Origin: Solilutibacter silvestris
GTDB taxonomy: Bacteria; Pseudomonadota; Gammaproteobacteria; Xanthomonadales; Xanthomonadaceae
Assembly (NCBI RefSeq): GCF_002895945.1
Contig: NZ_NPZB01000001.1
Coordinates: forward strand, 325,501-389,500
Length of the DNA: 64,000 nt
Direction of reading: 5' to 3'
Numbering within the stretch: position 1 is the first letter of the stretch; every line of letters starts with the position of its first letter. The position numbers and the translations under genes were made by a program. Under the pieces are notes generated by a model. It ran no database searches. It was not told the DNA's origin and saw nothing but the letters and a program-made list of their open reading frames with translations. Shown here one piece after another: positions 35,496 through 44,379 of the stretch.

Positions 35496-35536
35496 CTCGA
35501 ACGCTGCAGGCGCCAAGCCGGGCGCGTGCGAGAGTC

Positions 35537-36433
35537 TCAACGCCGCCGAATCGGGATGCGGCTGAGTGGCACCGACGCCAGTTCCCCACCGGCATCGCGA
35601 ATCGGCGTGCCCGGCTCTGGCCCCCACGCCTGCGCATAGACCGCCTCCCACGTCAGCGGAAAACGGCCTTCGCCATCTCGCGGGTATGCAGCATCGGCAG
35701 CAGCGAAACGCGCACGGCCGCTGAGACTGTGGCGCCGCGCGTGCAACGCATTGGTCGCGCCCATCGCCTTGAGCCCGCGCAACACACTGGTGAAATCCGG
35801 CAGCGTTTCCACCAGCAAATCGCGATCGAGCACCGGCTCGCGGAATCCCGCGGCGACCAGCGCATCGCCGAACCCGGCGATATCGATGAAAGGACTGACG
35901 TGCGGCACTTCGTCGGCCTGTTCGAACGCCGTGCGCAATTCGTACAACGTGTCCGGGCCGAACGTCGCGCACAACAGCAGCCCGCCCGGCTTCAGCACGC
36001 GGCGGAATCCAGCGAAGGCAGCCGGCAGATCATCGATCCACTGCAGCGCGAGATTGCAGAACAGCACATCGATGCTGGCATCGGCGAGCGGCAGCGCGCG
36101 CAGATCGGCGCAGACGCGATCGACCGGCTTGCGACGCAGCCACTGGCCACGCGTGTTGGGTAGCGCGGCCTGCAACATCGGCAACGCGGCATCGATGGCG
36201 ATCACGCGCGCGTCGGGTATCTGCTTGCGGAACCACGCCGCCGCATGCGCCGGACCGCAACCGAGATCGACGATGACCTGCGGCTTGGCATCGCCATGAC
36301 GGAGCGCGTAATGATCGAACGATTCCAGCAATCGCGATTCGATTTCACGCTGCAAGGCCGAAGCCTCTTCATATCCCTGCGCTGCACGCCCGAAAGCGTG
36401 GCGCACCTGGCGCGCGTCGAACAGATCGTTCAC
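35537..36433 (-). CDS. bioC: Malonyl-[ACP] O-methyltransferase
   Basis: The 298 residues contain AFGRAAQGYEEASALQREIESRL, the class I SAM motif VIVDLGCGPAHAAAWF, and FCNLALQWIDDLPAAFAGFRRVLKPGGLLLCATFGPDTLYEL, matching BioC. It methylates the free carboxyl of malonyl-ACP so that fatty acid synthase can build pimeloyl-ACP methyl ester. It overlaps bioH by four bases and is the last gene of the bioB-F-H-C operon. Confidence 0.95.
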   Translation of the reverse strand: MNDLFDARQVRHAFGRAAQGYEEASALQREIESRLLESFDHYALRHGDAKPQVIVDLGCGPAHAAAWFRKQIPDARVIAIDAALPMLQAALPNTRGQWLRRKPVDRVCADLRALPLADASIDVLFCNLALQWIDDLPAAFAGFRRVLKPGGLLLCATFGPDTLYELRTAFEQADEVPHVSPFIDIAGFGDALVAAGFREPVLDRDLLVETLPDFTSVLRGLKAMGATNALHARRHSLSGRARFAAADAAYPRDGEGRFPLTWEAVYAQAWGPEPGTPIRDAGGELASVPLSRIPIRRR

Positions 36434-37191
36434 TGCGGCAATCGCCCAAGCGCTGCCGCGACCGCATCGGCGTGGGTGAGGAAGGGCGCGTGGCCGGCGT
36501 GATCCACCACGTCGATGCTGGCGTTCGGGGTGAGTTCGACCGACGCCTGCATCGCACGCGGATCAACCAGGCGATCGCGTCGCCCGCCGATCCACAAACT
36601 CGGCATCATCAGCGCCGGCAAGCCCGGCCGCAGATCACTGGTCTCCAGCAATTCCAGCCCATCCGCCAATACCGACGTCGCCGGCTCGCCGCGCGCGAAC
36701 AGTTCATCGCGCAAATGACGCAGCTCTTCCTTGGCGTGTTCGGAACCGAAGGCTTCCAGCGCGAGGAAACGATCGAGCGTGCCGCGCCAATCGTTGCGCA
36801 ATCCTTCGGCGAAATCGCGGAAGATCTCCGGCGACATGCCCCAGCGCCAGTCGTCCTTGCGCACGAAGCACGGCGTCGCGCACAACATCACCAGCGCGCG
36901 CACCGGAATTGCGTGTTGCGCGGCATGCAACGCGATCAAGCCGCCCAGCGACCAGCCGCACCACGTGGCGTCGACGGGCACCTGTTCGGCAATCGCCGCG
37001 GCGCACGTTTCGAGTCGCAACGGCACTTCGCTGTCGCGCGAGCCGCCATGCCCCGGCAGATCGACGACATGCAGGGTGTAATGATCACGCAGGCGCTCCA
37101 CCAGCGGTGCGAACACGCCGCCGTGCATCGCCCAGCCGTGCAACAGCACCAGATCGGGGCCATGCCCGATGCGATCGATGAACAGGCTCAT
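36430..37191 (-). CDS. bioH: Pimeloyl-[ACP] methyl ester carboxylesterase
   Basis: From the ATG at 37191 the protein has 253 residues: [14 protein letters not shown] (oxyanion region), [12 protein letters not shown], the nucleophile elbow WCGWSLGGL with Ser81, the acid in [11 protein letters not shown] and the histidine in [11 protein letters not shown]. BioH removes the methyl ester to end the pimeloyl stage. It overlaps bioF and bioC by four bases each. The much longer open frame extending to 37494 is antisense-like sequence inside bioF. Confidence 0.95.
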   Translation of the reverse strand: MSLFIDRIGHGPDLVLLHGWAMHGGVFAPLVERLRDHYTLHVVDLPGHGGSRDSEVPLRLETCAAAIAEQVPVDATWCGWSLGGLIALHAAQHAIPVRALVMLCATPCFVRKDDWRWGMSPEIFRDFAEGLRNDWRGTLDRFLALEAFGSEHAKEELRHLRDELFARGEPATSVLADGLELLETSDLRPGLPALMMPSLWIGGRRDRLVDPRAMQASVELTPNASIDVVDHAGHAPFLTHADAVAAALGRLPQ

Positions 37192-38372
37192 CGCACCGAT
37201 ACGCGCTCGCGCACACGCACCAGCGCCTTCACCAAGGCATCGACATCGTCCGCCGTGTGCAGCGCCGACAGCGTGACGCGCAGGCGCGAACCGTTGTCGG
37301 GCACCGTCGGCGGCCGGATCGCCGTCACCCAGAATCCTTCTTCTTCCAGCGCCGCCGACATCGCCAGCGCCGTGCGTTCGTCGCCACAAGGGACTGGCTG
37401 GATCGGTGTCGTGCTTTCCGGCAACTCGAAATCGAATTGCTGCATGCGTTCGCGGATTTGCGCGATCAGCGCGCGCAATTTCTCGCGGCGCCATTCATCG
37501 CGACGTGCCAGCTTCACCGCTTCCAGCGATGCCATCGCCAACGCCGGTGGCGGCGCAGTGGAATAGATGAATCCGCGCGCGCTTTGCACGAGGTGTTCGA
37601 TCATGTCCGCTTCACCCACCACCACGGCGCCATGCCCGCCCAGCGCCTTGCCGAGCGTGACCAGTTGCAGCGGCACTTCGCCGGTGCCGAGCCTGGCCGC
37701 GGCGACGCAGCCACGTCCTTCTTCGCCGACCACGCCGACACCGTGGGCATCATCGACATACAAGGTCGCGTGCTGCACGCGTGCGATCAACGCCAGTTGC
37801 TTCAGCGGCGCGATATCGCCATCCATGCTGAAGACGCCATCGGTGGCGACCATCGCCGCACCATCGGCATTCGATCGCAACTGCCGCAACGCACCTTCGG
37901 GATCGCCATGCGGATAACGCCGCAGCATCGCGCCCGACAAGCGCGCGCCATCGATCAGGCTGGCATGGTCGAGGCGATCCTGCACCACGATGTCGCCTTC
38001 ACCGAGGAAGGCTTGCAGTACCGCGAGGTTCGCCACGTAGCCGCTGTCGAACAGCAATGCGCGCGGATAGCCCAGCCACTCGGCGACCGCATGTTCCAGT
38101 GCCTCGTGGGCGGCATGGCGACCGCAGACCAGCGCCGAGCCGGTGCTGCCGAAGCCATGCCGGGCGGCGCCATCCTGCAACGCCGAACCCACCGAAAACT
38201 GCTGCGACAGGCCGAGATAATCGTTGCCGCAGAAATTGAGCAACCAGCGACCATCGACTTCGCTGCGTGCGCCATCGCGGCGGGTGACGGTGCGCAGCAT
38301 GCGGACGCGATGTTGCGTCTCGCGCTGCGCGCGCTCGTCGGCGACGCGCTGCCGGAACGATGGCCGTGCCAT
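37188..38372 (-). CDS. bioF: 8-amino-7-oxononanoate synthase
   Basis: The 394-residue alpha-oxoamine synthase includes [26 protein letters not shown]-like [28 protein letters not shown] and the PLP lysine Lys242 in [11 protein letters not shown]. It condenses pimeloyl-ACP with L-alanine in biotin synthesis. It starts two bases after the bioB stop and overlaps bioH at its end. Confidence 0.96.
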   Translation of the reverse strand: MARPSFRQRVADERAQRETQHRVRMLRTVTRRDGARSEVDGRWLLNFCGNDYLGLSQQFSVGSALQDGAARHGFGSTGSALVCGRHAAHEALEHAVAEWLGYPRALLFDSGYVANLAVLQAFLGEGDIVVQDRLDHASLIDGARLSGAMLRRYPHGDPEGALRQLRSNADGAAMVATDGVFSMDGDIAPLKQLALIARVQHATLYVDDAHGVGVVGEEGRGCVAAARLGTGEVPLQLVTLGKALGGHGAVVVGEADMIEHLVQSARGFIYSTAPPPALAMASLEAVKLARRDEWRREKLRALIAQIRERMQQFDFELPESTTPIQPVPCGDERTALAMSAALEEEGFWVTAIRPPTVPDNGSRLRVTLSALHTADDVDALVKALVRVRERVSVR

Positions 38373-38373
38373 G

Positions 38374-39417
38374 TCAGGCCGCGTGCTGGATGGTTATGCC
38401 GGCGTGCACGGTGTCGCTGCACGACGTCGTTTCCGCGCTTGCCAACTGCATTGGCCGCAAGCCGAGACGTTCGAACAACTTCATGTCGTGATCGACGTCG
38501 GGATTGCCGGTAGTCAGCAGTTTTTCGCCGTGGAAGATCGAATTGGCGCCAGCGAGGAAGCACAGCGCCTGCAATTCGTCGCCCATGGTTTCGCGACCGG
38601 CCGACAGGCGCACCATCGACTGCGGCATCAGCAGGCGGGCGACGGCGATCGTGCGCACGAACTCGAACGGATCGAGCTCGGCCACCGTGTTTTTCTCGGC
38701 CAATGGCGTGCCGGCGACCTGCACCAGGCGGTTGATCGGCACCGAATCCGGATGCGCCGGCAGATTCGCCAGCGTGCGCAGCAGGCCCGCGCGTTGTGCG
38801 CGCGATTCGCCCATGCCGACGATACCGCCGCAGCAGGTCTTCATCCCGGCATCGCGCACGTGGGTGAGCGTGTCGAGGCGATCCTGGTAATCGCGGGTAG
38901 TGATGATGTCGCCGTAGAAATCCGGCGCGGTATCGAGGTTGTGGTTGTAGTAGTCGAGACCGGCGCCCTTCAGCGCATCGGCCTGCGGCGCGCTCAACAT
39001 GCCGAGGGTGGCGCAGGTTTCGAGGCCGAGCGCCTTTACCCCGCGGATCATCTCGGCGACTTTCGGGATATCGCGATCCTTGGGCGAACGCCAGGCCGCG
39101 CCCATGCAGAAGCGCGAGGCACCGGCCGCCTTGGCCGCGCGCGCGCGTTCCAGCACGTCGTCGGTGTCCATCAGCTTGGTCGCCTCGACGCCGGTGTGGT
39201 AGCGCTGCGCCTGCGGGCAATAGCTGCAATCCTCGGGGCAGCCGCCGGTCTTCACCGACAGCAGCGTGCTGATCTGGACCTCGGCGGGATCGAAATGGCG
39301 GGCGTGGGCGGTGGCCGCGCGCTGGACCAGTGCGGTGAACGGCAACGCGAACAGGGCCTCGACCTCGGACTGGCTCCAGTCGTGGCGCAGGGTGGGTGCG
39401 GGTCCGAGATCAGGCAT
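38374..39417 (-). CDS. bioB: Biotin synthase
   Basis: The 347-residue radical-SAM enzyme has the 4Fe-4S cysteines Cys60, Cys64 and Cys67 in [13 protein letters not shown]. It also has [28 protein letters not shown] and [15 protein letters not shown], which carry the 2Fe-2S and substrate-binding residues. It inserts sulfur into dethiobiotin. It is the first gene of the minus-strand operon bioB-bioF-bioH-bioC; bioA and bioD are not in the window. The upstream DNA holds an AACCGC-N3-GCGGTT repeat at 39477-39491. Confidence 0.97.
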   Translation of the reverse strand: MPDLGPAPTLRHDWSQSEVEALFALPFTALVQRAATAHARHFDPAEVQISTLLSVKTGGCPEDCSYCPQAQRYHTGVEATKLMDTDDVLERARAAKAAGASRFCMGAAWRSPKDRDIPKVAEMIRGVKALGLETCATLGMLSAPQADALKGAGLDYYNHNLDTAPDFYGDIITTRDYQDRLDTLTHVRDAGMKTCCGGIVGMGESRAQRAGLLRTLANLPAHPDSVPINRLVQVAGTPLAEKNTVAELDPFEFVRTIAVARLLMPQSMVRLSAGRETMGDELQALCFLAGANSIFHGEKLLTTGNPDVDHDMKLFERLGLRPMQLASAETTSCSDTVHAGITIQHAA

Positions 39418-39473
39418 GGGATTTCCGGAGAAGCATCGAGAAGACGAACAGTCTGGAAATCGGCGGCCGCGCT

Positions 39474-39503
39474 GTCAACCGCAAGGCGGTTTCGAAAGTT
39501 GAC
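39474..39503. promoter_or_regulatory. Inverted repeats in the bioB promoter region
   Basis: AACCGC-AAG-GCGGTT (39477-39491) is a perfect 6-bp inverted repeat, nested in a wider GTCAAC (39474-39479) / GTTGAC (39498-39503) pair, 57-86 bases upstream of bioB. The minus strand also offers a TTGACA-like -35 hexamer here. It could be a biotin-responsive operator, but it does not match the classical BirA site well. Confidence 0.35.
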
Positions 39504-39585
39504 TGTCGCGTCATCGGGTACGTCCCGACAAGGATGCCGCGCCGCACCAAGCGGCTCCGGAATCGCGCGCTAGACTCTCATCGAT

Positions 39586-40260
39586 ATGCGTATTCTGATC
39601 GTGGAAGACAACCAGCCATTGGCGGAATGGCTGGCGCGCGGGCTGCGCCAAAGCCGCTACATCGTCGATTGCCTCCACGATGGCGCCCAGGCCGATCATG
39701 TCCTCAGCCTCGAAACCTACGATCTGGTGGTGCTCGACCTCGGCTTGCCGCGGCTGGGCGGGCAGGACGTGCTGCGGCGCTTGCGCGCGCGCGGCAACGA
39801 CGTCCCCGTGATCATCCTGACCGCCAACAATTCGCTGGAAGGTCGAATCGGCGGACTCGACATCGGCGCCGACGATTACCTCGCCAAACCGTTCGAGATG
39901 GTCGAACTGGAAGCGCGCATGCGCGCCCTGCTCCGCCGCAGTACCGGGAAAAAGAATCCGACCCTCGCCTGCGGCACCCTGACCTACGACAGCAATACCC
40001 AGGCGTTTTCCATCGCCGGGCAAGACCTCGAGCTGACGCCGCGCGAGCACGCCGTGCTGGTGGCGCTGGTGATGCAGGCGGGGAAAACCGTCAGCAAGCG
40101 CACGCTGGCGACCACGCTGGCGACGCTGGATGGCGAGGTCTCGATCGACGCCATCGAAATCTACGTGCACCGCCTGCGCAGGAAGATCGAGGCCAGTGAC
40201 GCCATGATCGCGACCCTGCGCGGCCTCGGCTATCTGTTGCGGCAACGCGATGCGGGCTAG
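39586..40260 (+). CDS. OmpR/TctD-type response regulator
   Basis: The 224-residue protein has a receiver domain (MRILIVEDNQ, phosphoacceptor Asp51 in VVLDLGLPRLGG, GADDYLAKPFEMVELEARMRALLRR) and a winged-helix DNA-binding domain (LELTPREHAVLVALV, VEIYVHRLRRKIE-like IEIYVHRLRRKIE). It resembles TctD. It overlaps the sensor kinase gene by 11 bases and converges on the porin/ABC-transporter operon, its probable target. Confidence 0.9.
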   Translation: MRILIVEDNQPLAEWLARGLRQSRYIVDCLHDGAQADHVLSLETYDLVVLDLGLPRLGGQDVLRRLRARGNDVPVIILTANNSLEGRIGGLDIGADDYLAKPFEMVELEARMRALLRRSTGKKNPTLACGTLTYDSNTQAFSIAGQDLELTPREHAVLVALVMQAGKTVSKRTLATTLATLDGEVSIDAIEIYVHRLRRKIEASDAMIATLRGLGYLLRQRDAG

Positions 40261-41629
40261 GAGCCTGTACGCGCAGCTGATGCTGTGGCTGCTCGCTCCG
40301 CTCGCGGTGATCGTCGCACTGGACCTGTGGGCGACCTATGCCTCGGTGAAGGACACCGCACGGCTGATCCAGGAACGCACCCTGCTCAGTTCCGCGCGCA
40401 CCATTGCCGAACAGGTCGGCTACGAGGACGACGAATTGGTCGCGCCGATCCCGCCGGCAGCGCTGGAAATGCTCGATGCCGGCTACGGCGACCACGTCTG
40501 GTACCGGGTCGCGCTCGACGACGGCGAGACGATCGCGGGCAGCAGCGACTTGCCGCTTCCGGCACGCGCGATCACGGCGGAACAGTCGCGCAACTACAAC
40601 GTCGTGATGTCGAATGAACAAACGTATGCCGTCGCGTTCGCGCAACCGCTGCTCGGCGCCGGGCCACCGCGCACCGTGATGGTGGTGGTGGCGCAGACCC
40701 TGCACGAGCGCGACGCCTTGATCGCGCGGCTATGGCCGCACGCGATCCGCAACCAAGTGTTGATGCTGCTGCTCGGGGCGCTGTTGATCTGGATCGGGCT
40801 GCAACGCGGCATCGCCCCGATCAAGGCTTTGGGCAAGGCGATCCACGACCACGATCATTCCGCGCTGGATCCGGTCGAACCCGGCGATATCCCCGCCGAA
40901 CTGCATCCGCTGATCACCACGCTCAACGAATACATCGCCCGCCTGCGCCTGCACCTGGAAGCGCACAGCCGCTTCATCTCCGATGCCTCGCACCAGTTGC
41001 GCACGCCGCTGGCGGTGATGAACACGCAGGTGAGTTACGGCCTGCGCGCCGCGAATCCCGCCGCCAAGGACGAAACGCTGGCCGCCCTGCGCGATTCCCT
41101 GCGCAGCAACATCCGCCTGGTCAACCAGTTGCTCTCGTACACCGAGGCCGAAGGCAGCACCCGGCTGCTCAGCGACACACCCTGCGATCTCGCCCAGATC
41201 GCGCGCCACGTCGTCGAGGATCTCGCCCTGCTCGCGCAGTCGAAGGAGATCGACTTCGGGCTGGAAAGCAACGGCCAGCCGCATCTGACCGGCATCGCCG
41301 AACATGCGGCGCAGGTCCTGATCGCAAACCTGGTCGACAATGCGTTGCGCTACACCCAGGTCGGCGGCCGCGTCACCGTCAGCCTGGGCCAGGACGACAA
41401 CTACCAGTGGTTGGACGTCGATGACAACGGCCCGGGGATTCCGCCCGAGCAACGCGAGCGGGTGTTCGAGCGTTTCGTGCGCCTCGACGACAAGGAAATC
41501 GACGGCTGCGGGCTGGGGCTGGCCATCGTCCGCGAAATCGCCGGCGCCTGCGGCGCGCGCATCGCGTTGAGTGAAGGTGCCAACGCACGCGGCTTGCGCG
41601 TGCGCGTGCGTTTCGATCGCTTCGCCTGA
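40250..41629 (+). CDS. TctE-like membrane sensor histidine kinase
   Basis: The 459 residues have a transmembrane helix (about 8-28) and a periplasmic sensor loop (about 30-165, TctE N-terminal-like). A second helix (168-186) and a linker follow, then HisKA DASHQLRTPLAVMNTQV with His248 and an ATPase domain with LIANLVDNALRY, VDDNGPGIPPEQRERVFERF and GCGLGLAIV. TctE-type kinases sense extracellular carboxylates. The ligand here is unknown, but the adjacent uptake operon points to its own substrate. Confidence 0.9.
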   Translation: MRARSLYAQLMLWLLAPLAVIVALDLWATYASVKDTARLIQERTLLSSARTIAEQVGYEDDELVAPIPPAALEMLDAGYGDHVWYRVALDDGETIAGSSDLPLPARAITAEQSRNYNVVMSNEQTYAVAFAQPLLGAGPPRTVMVVVAQTLHERDALIARLWPHAIRNQVLMLLLGALLIWIGLQRGIAPIKALGKAIHDHDHSALDPVEPGDIPAELHPLITTLNEYIARLRLHLEAHSRFISDASHQLRTPLAVMNTQVSYGLRAANPAAKDETLAALRDSLRSNIRLVNQLLSYTEAEGSTRLLSDTPCDLAQIARHVVEDLALLAQSKEIDFGLESNGQPHLTGIAEHAAQVLIANLVDNALRYTQVGGRVTVSLGQDDNYQWLDVDDNGPGIPPEQRERVFERFVRLDDKEIDGCGLGLAIVREIAGACGARIALSEGANARGLRVRVRFDRFA

Positions 41630-41636
41630 CCCGCGA

Positions 41637-42512
41637 TCAGTGCGTCGCCTCGGTGAACTGCGGCGGACGCCACTTCAGCAAGGCGTTCTCGATCCGCGTC
41701 AGGATGAATTCGGCGAGCAGCGCCATCACCGCGAGCACGATCATCGCGGCGAACACGCCGGCGGAATTGAACGCGCCCTGCGCCGTCGAGATCAGCAGGC
41801 CGACGCCCTGGCGCGAGCCGAGGAATTCGCCGACCACCGCGCCGACCAGCGCGAAACCGAAGCTGACGTGGAGACTGGCAAGGATCCAGCTCATCGCCGA
41901 TGGAATCACCACCTTGCGGGTGATCTGGCGCTTCGATGCACCAAGGATATGCGCGTTGGCGATCAGGTTGCGGTCGGCCTCGCGCACGCCCTGGAAGGCG
42001 TTGGCGAACACCACGAAGAACACCATCACCACCGCCAGCGCGACCTTGGACGCCATGCCCAAGCCCAGCGCGATGATGAAGATCGAACCGAGCACCACGC
42101 GCGGGATCGAGTTGGCGACCTTGATGTAGACACTGAAAACGTCGGCGAGCATGCGGTTGCGACCGAGCGCGATGCCGCAGATCACCCCGAGCACGGCGCC
42201 GATCACGAAGCCGATGATGGTTTCTTCCATCGTCACCAGTACCTGCTCCCACAACGGGCCCTGCGAGGTGCCTTCGGTGACCCACGTCCAGATCTGCTTG
42301 GCGATCTCCGACGGACTCGAGAAGAAGAACGGATCGATCAGCGGCTTCGCTTCCGCGCCGGTCTTGATCATCGTGCCCAACTCCCAGCCGCCGAGCACGA
42401 CGACCAGCACCAGGATCCGCAGCGCGTACACGGTGTACCAGCGGCGCTTGATCTTCTGCTTCGCGATCGCTTCGAGGCGCTGGATTTCGGCTTCGGTGTT
42501 GGAGGAAGTCAT
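41637..42512 (-). CDS. ABC transporter permease (SsuC/TauC family)
   Basis: The ATG at 42512, preceded by CCGGAA, gives 291 residues; an ATG at 42551 is also possible. A cytosolic N-terminal coil (NTEAEIQRLEAIAKQKIKRR) is followed by about six membrane helices. The EAA-type loop is GVREADRNLIANAHILGASKRQITRKVVIPSA. It belongs to the permeases of nitrate/sulfonate/taurine-type importers. Last gene of the porin-SBP-ATPase-permease operon; converges with the kinase gene at a 7-bp gap. Confidence 0.9.
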   Translation of the reverse strand: MTSSNTEAEIQRLEAIAKQKIKRRWYTVYALRILVLVVVLGGWELGTMIKTGAEAKPLIDPFFFSSPSEIAKQIWTWVTEGTSQGPLWEQVLVTMEETIIGFVIGAVLGVICGIALGRNRMLADVFSVYIKVANSIPRVVLGSIFIIALGLGMASKVALAVVMVFFVVFANAFQGVREADRNLIANAHILGASKRQITRKVVIPSAMSWILASLHVSFGFALVGAVVGEFLGSRQGVGLLISTAQGAFNSAGVFAAMIVLAVMALLAEFILTRIENALLKWRPPQFTEATH

Positions 42513-42555
42513 TGCGGGTTCCGGGATGCTGGATGGTGAAATGGCGGTCATCGGT

Positions 42556-43341
42556 TCAGATCTGCACTTCGCTGGCAAGATCGCGCCAGATCCGCCGCGA
42601 CAGGTCGAGGAATTCCGGCGTGTAGCGCACCTCCTCGACTACGCGCGGGCGCGGCAGGTCGATGGTGTAGGTGCTCTTGACCGTGCCCGGGCCCTTGGTC
42701 AGCACGAAGACGCGATCGGCGAGCACGATCGCCTCGTCGATGTCGTGCGTCACGAAGACCACGGCTGCGCCATTGCTCGACCACAGGTCGAGCAACTCGT
42801 TCTGCATCAACGCGCGGGTCTGCACGTCGAGCGCGGAGAACGGTTCGTCCATCAGGATGATGCTGGGATTGTTGATGAAGGTCTGGGCCAGCGCGACACG
42901 CTTGCGCATGCCGCCGCTCAACTGGTGCGGATAGTGCGATTCGAAGCCGCTGAGGCCGACGCGGCGCACCCATTCGCGCGCGCTGTCGTAGGCCACGGCC
43001 TTGTCGATGCCACGGAACAGCGGACCGGCGGCGACATTGTCGAGCACGTTCTGCCAGGGAAACACGGCGTCGGACTGGAACACGAAGCCGATGCGTGGAT
43101 CGATGCCGTGGACGGGCGTGCCATCGATGCGGACTTCACCGGCGGTGGGCGGCGCGAGGCCGGTGATCATGCCCAGCGTCGTCGACTTGCCGCAACCGGT
43201 CGGTCCGACGATGGCGCAGAACTCGCCGGGCTGCACCTGCATGTTGAAGTCGCGCAAGGCAGGAATGATCCTGCCTTCCGGGCTGACGAAGCGCCGGGTG
43301 ACGTTGTCGAGTTCGATTGCAGGGACGTTGCTGGTATTCAT
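42556..43341 (-). CDS. ABC transporter ATP-binding protein (SsuB/TauB family)
   Basis: The 261 residues show Walker A VGPTGCGKST, Q-loop FVFQSDAVFPW, signature LSGGMRKRVALA, Walker B IILMDEPFSALD and the switch histidine in FVTHDIDEA. It energises import through the adjacent permease. Its start overlaps the stop of the binding-protein gene as TGATG, so the two are translationally coupled. Confidence 0.94.
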   Translation of the reverse strand: MNTSNVPAIELDNVTRRFVSPEGRIIPALRDFNMQVQPGEFCAIVGPTGCGKSTTLGMITGLAPPTAGEVRIDGTPVHGIDPRIGFVFQSDAVFPWQNVLDNVAAGPLFRGIDKAVAYDSAREWVRRVGLSGFESHYPHQLSGGMRKRVALAQTFINNPSIILMDEPFSALDVQTRALMQNELLDLWSSNGAAVVFVTHDIDEAIVLADRVFVLTKGPGTVKSTYTIDLPRPRVVEEVRYTPEFLDLSRRIWRDLASEVQI

Positions 43342-44339
43342 CAGCGCGCGGCTTTCACGAACCGGGTCGTGTAGGTCTTCGAGAGATCGATGTTCTTGCT
43401 GCGGATCGCAGTGTTGAACCCGCGCAGGACCTGCAGCACGGTTTCCGGGCCGCCCGCCGGCATCACGCCGTCCGGGGTGAACATCGACTTTTCCGCCGCC
43501 AGCGCCTTGATGTAGGCCGCCTTGTCGCCGGCGTAGTAATCCGCCGGCAACTTCGCGGCGACTTCGGCGGCGCTGTGGGTATTGATGAACTTCATCGTCT
43601 TGACGAAGGCATTCGCCAGTTTCTGCACTTCCGCCGGATGTGCGTTCACCCACGACGTCGACATGTAGAGCGACGCCGCCGGATACAGGCCGCCCAGTTC
43701 CTTCTTGGTCGATTCCGGCGTGCGCAGATCGACCAGCACGCGTGCCACGTTGGTCAGCTGCAGGCGCGAGATGGTCGGCTCGGTTGTCATGCCGGCATCG
43801 ATGCGGCCCTGCATCATCGCCGCGATGAAGGTGGTGCCGGCACCGACCGGCAGCACCGAGAACTGCGAGGACTTCACGCCGTTCTTCGCCGCCAGATACT
43901 GGGTGAGGAAGTTGGTGGACGAACCCAGTCCGGTGACACCGATCGTGCGGCCCTTGAAGTCGGCGGGCGAACGCATCGCCCCGGCCAGCTTGGTGGACAC
44001 GAGGATCACTTCGCCCGGCGCCTGGCTGAACTGCACCACCGACATCGCCGCCTTGCCCTTGGCCTGCAGATCGATGGTGTGGTCATAGAAACCGACCACG
44101 CCCTGCACTGCGCCAGCGAGCATCTGGTTTTCGGCATTGACGCCGGCCTGTTCGCTTTGCAGTTCGACGTTCAGCCCCTGCTCCCTGAAATAGCCCAGGT
44201 TCTCGGTCAGCTTGGCGGGAAGGTAGATCTGCTTTTCGATACCGCCAACCATGATCGTGATCTTGTCGGCGGCGTGGGCGCACAGCGGCAGCGCTGCGGC
44301 CAGCAGGGTCATGCTCAGGCGCTTGGCAAAAGTGTTCAT
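43341..44339 (-). CDS. Periplasmic substrate-binding protein, NMT1/SsuA-like
   Basis: The ATG at 44339 follows GGAGAA and gives 332 residues. A signal peptide (LLAAALPLCAHA) is followed by a type II periplasmic binding fold: KITIMVGGIEKQIYLPAKLTENLGYF, GVVGFYDHTIDLQAKGK, GRTIGVTGLGSSTNFLTQYL, GRIDAGMTTEPTISRL. The family binds thiamine precursors, sulfonates, nitrate or aromatic acids; the ligand cannot be read from the sequence. It is encoded between the porin and the ATPase. Confidence 0.9.
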   Translation of the reverse strand: MNTFAKRLSMTLLAAALPLCAHAADKITIMVGGIEKQIYLPAKLTENLGYFREQGLNVELQSEQAGVNAENQMLAGAVQGVVGFYDHTIDLQAKGKAAMSVVQFSQAPGEVILVSTKLAGAMRSPADFKGRTIGVTGLGSSTNFLTQYLAAKNGVKSSQFSVLPVGAGTTFIAAMMQGRIDAGMTTEPTISRLQLTNVARVLVDLRTPESTKKELGGLYPAASLYMSTSWVNAHPAEVQKLANAFVKTMKFINTHSAAEVAAKLPADYYAGDKAAYIKALAAEKSMFTPDGVMPAGGPETVLQVLRGFNTAIRSKNIDLSKTYTTRFVKAAR

Positions 44340-44379
44340 CAGTTTTCTCCGGAATGGGTGTCGGGCTGCGGCTTCGGGA

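Noticed and set aside
39418-39585. Classical BirA operator sought before bioB
   Set aside because: Only GTTGAC/GTCAAC and AACCGC/GCGGTT repeats are present; the long BirA-type consensus arms are not.
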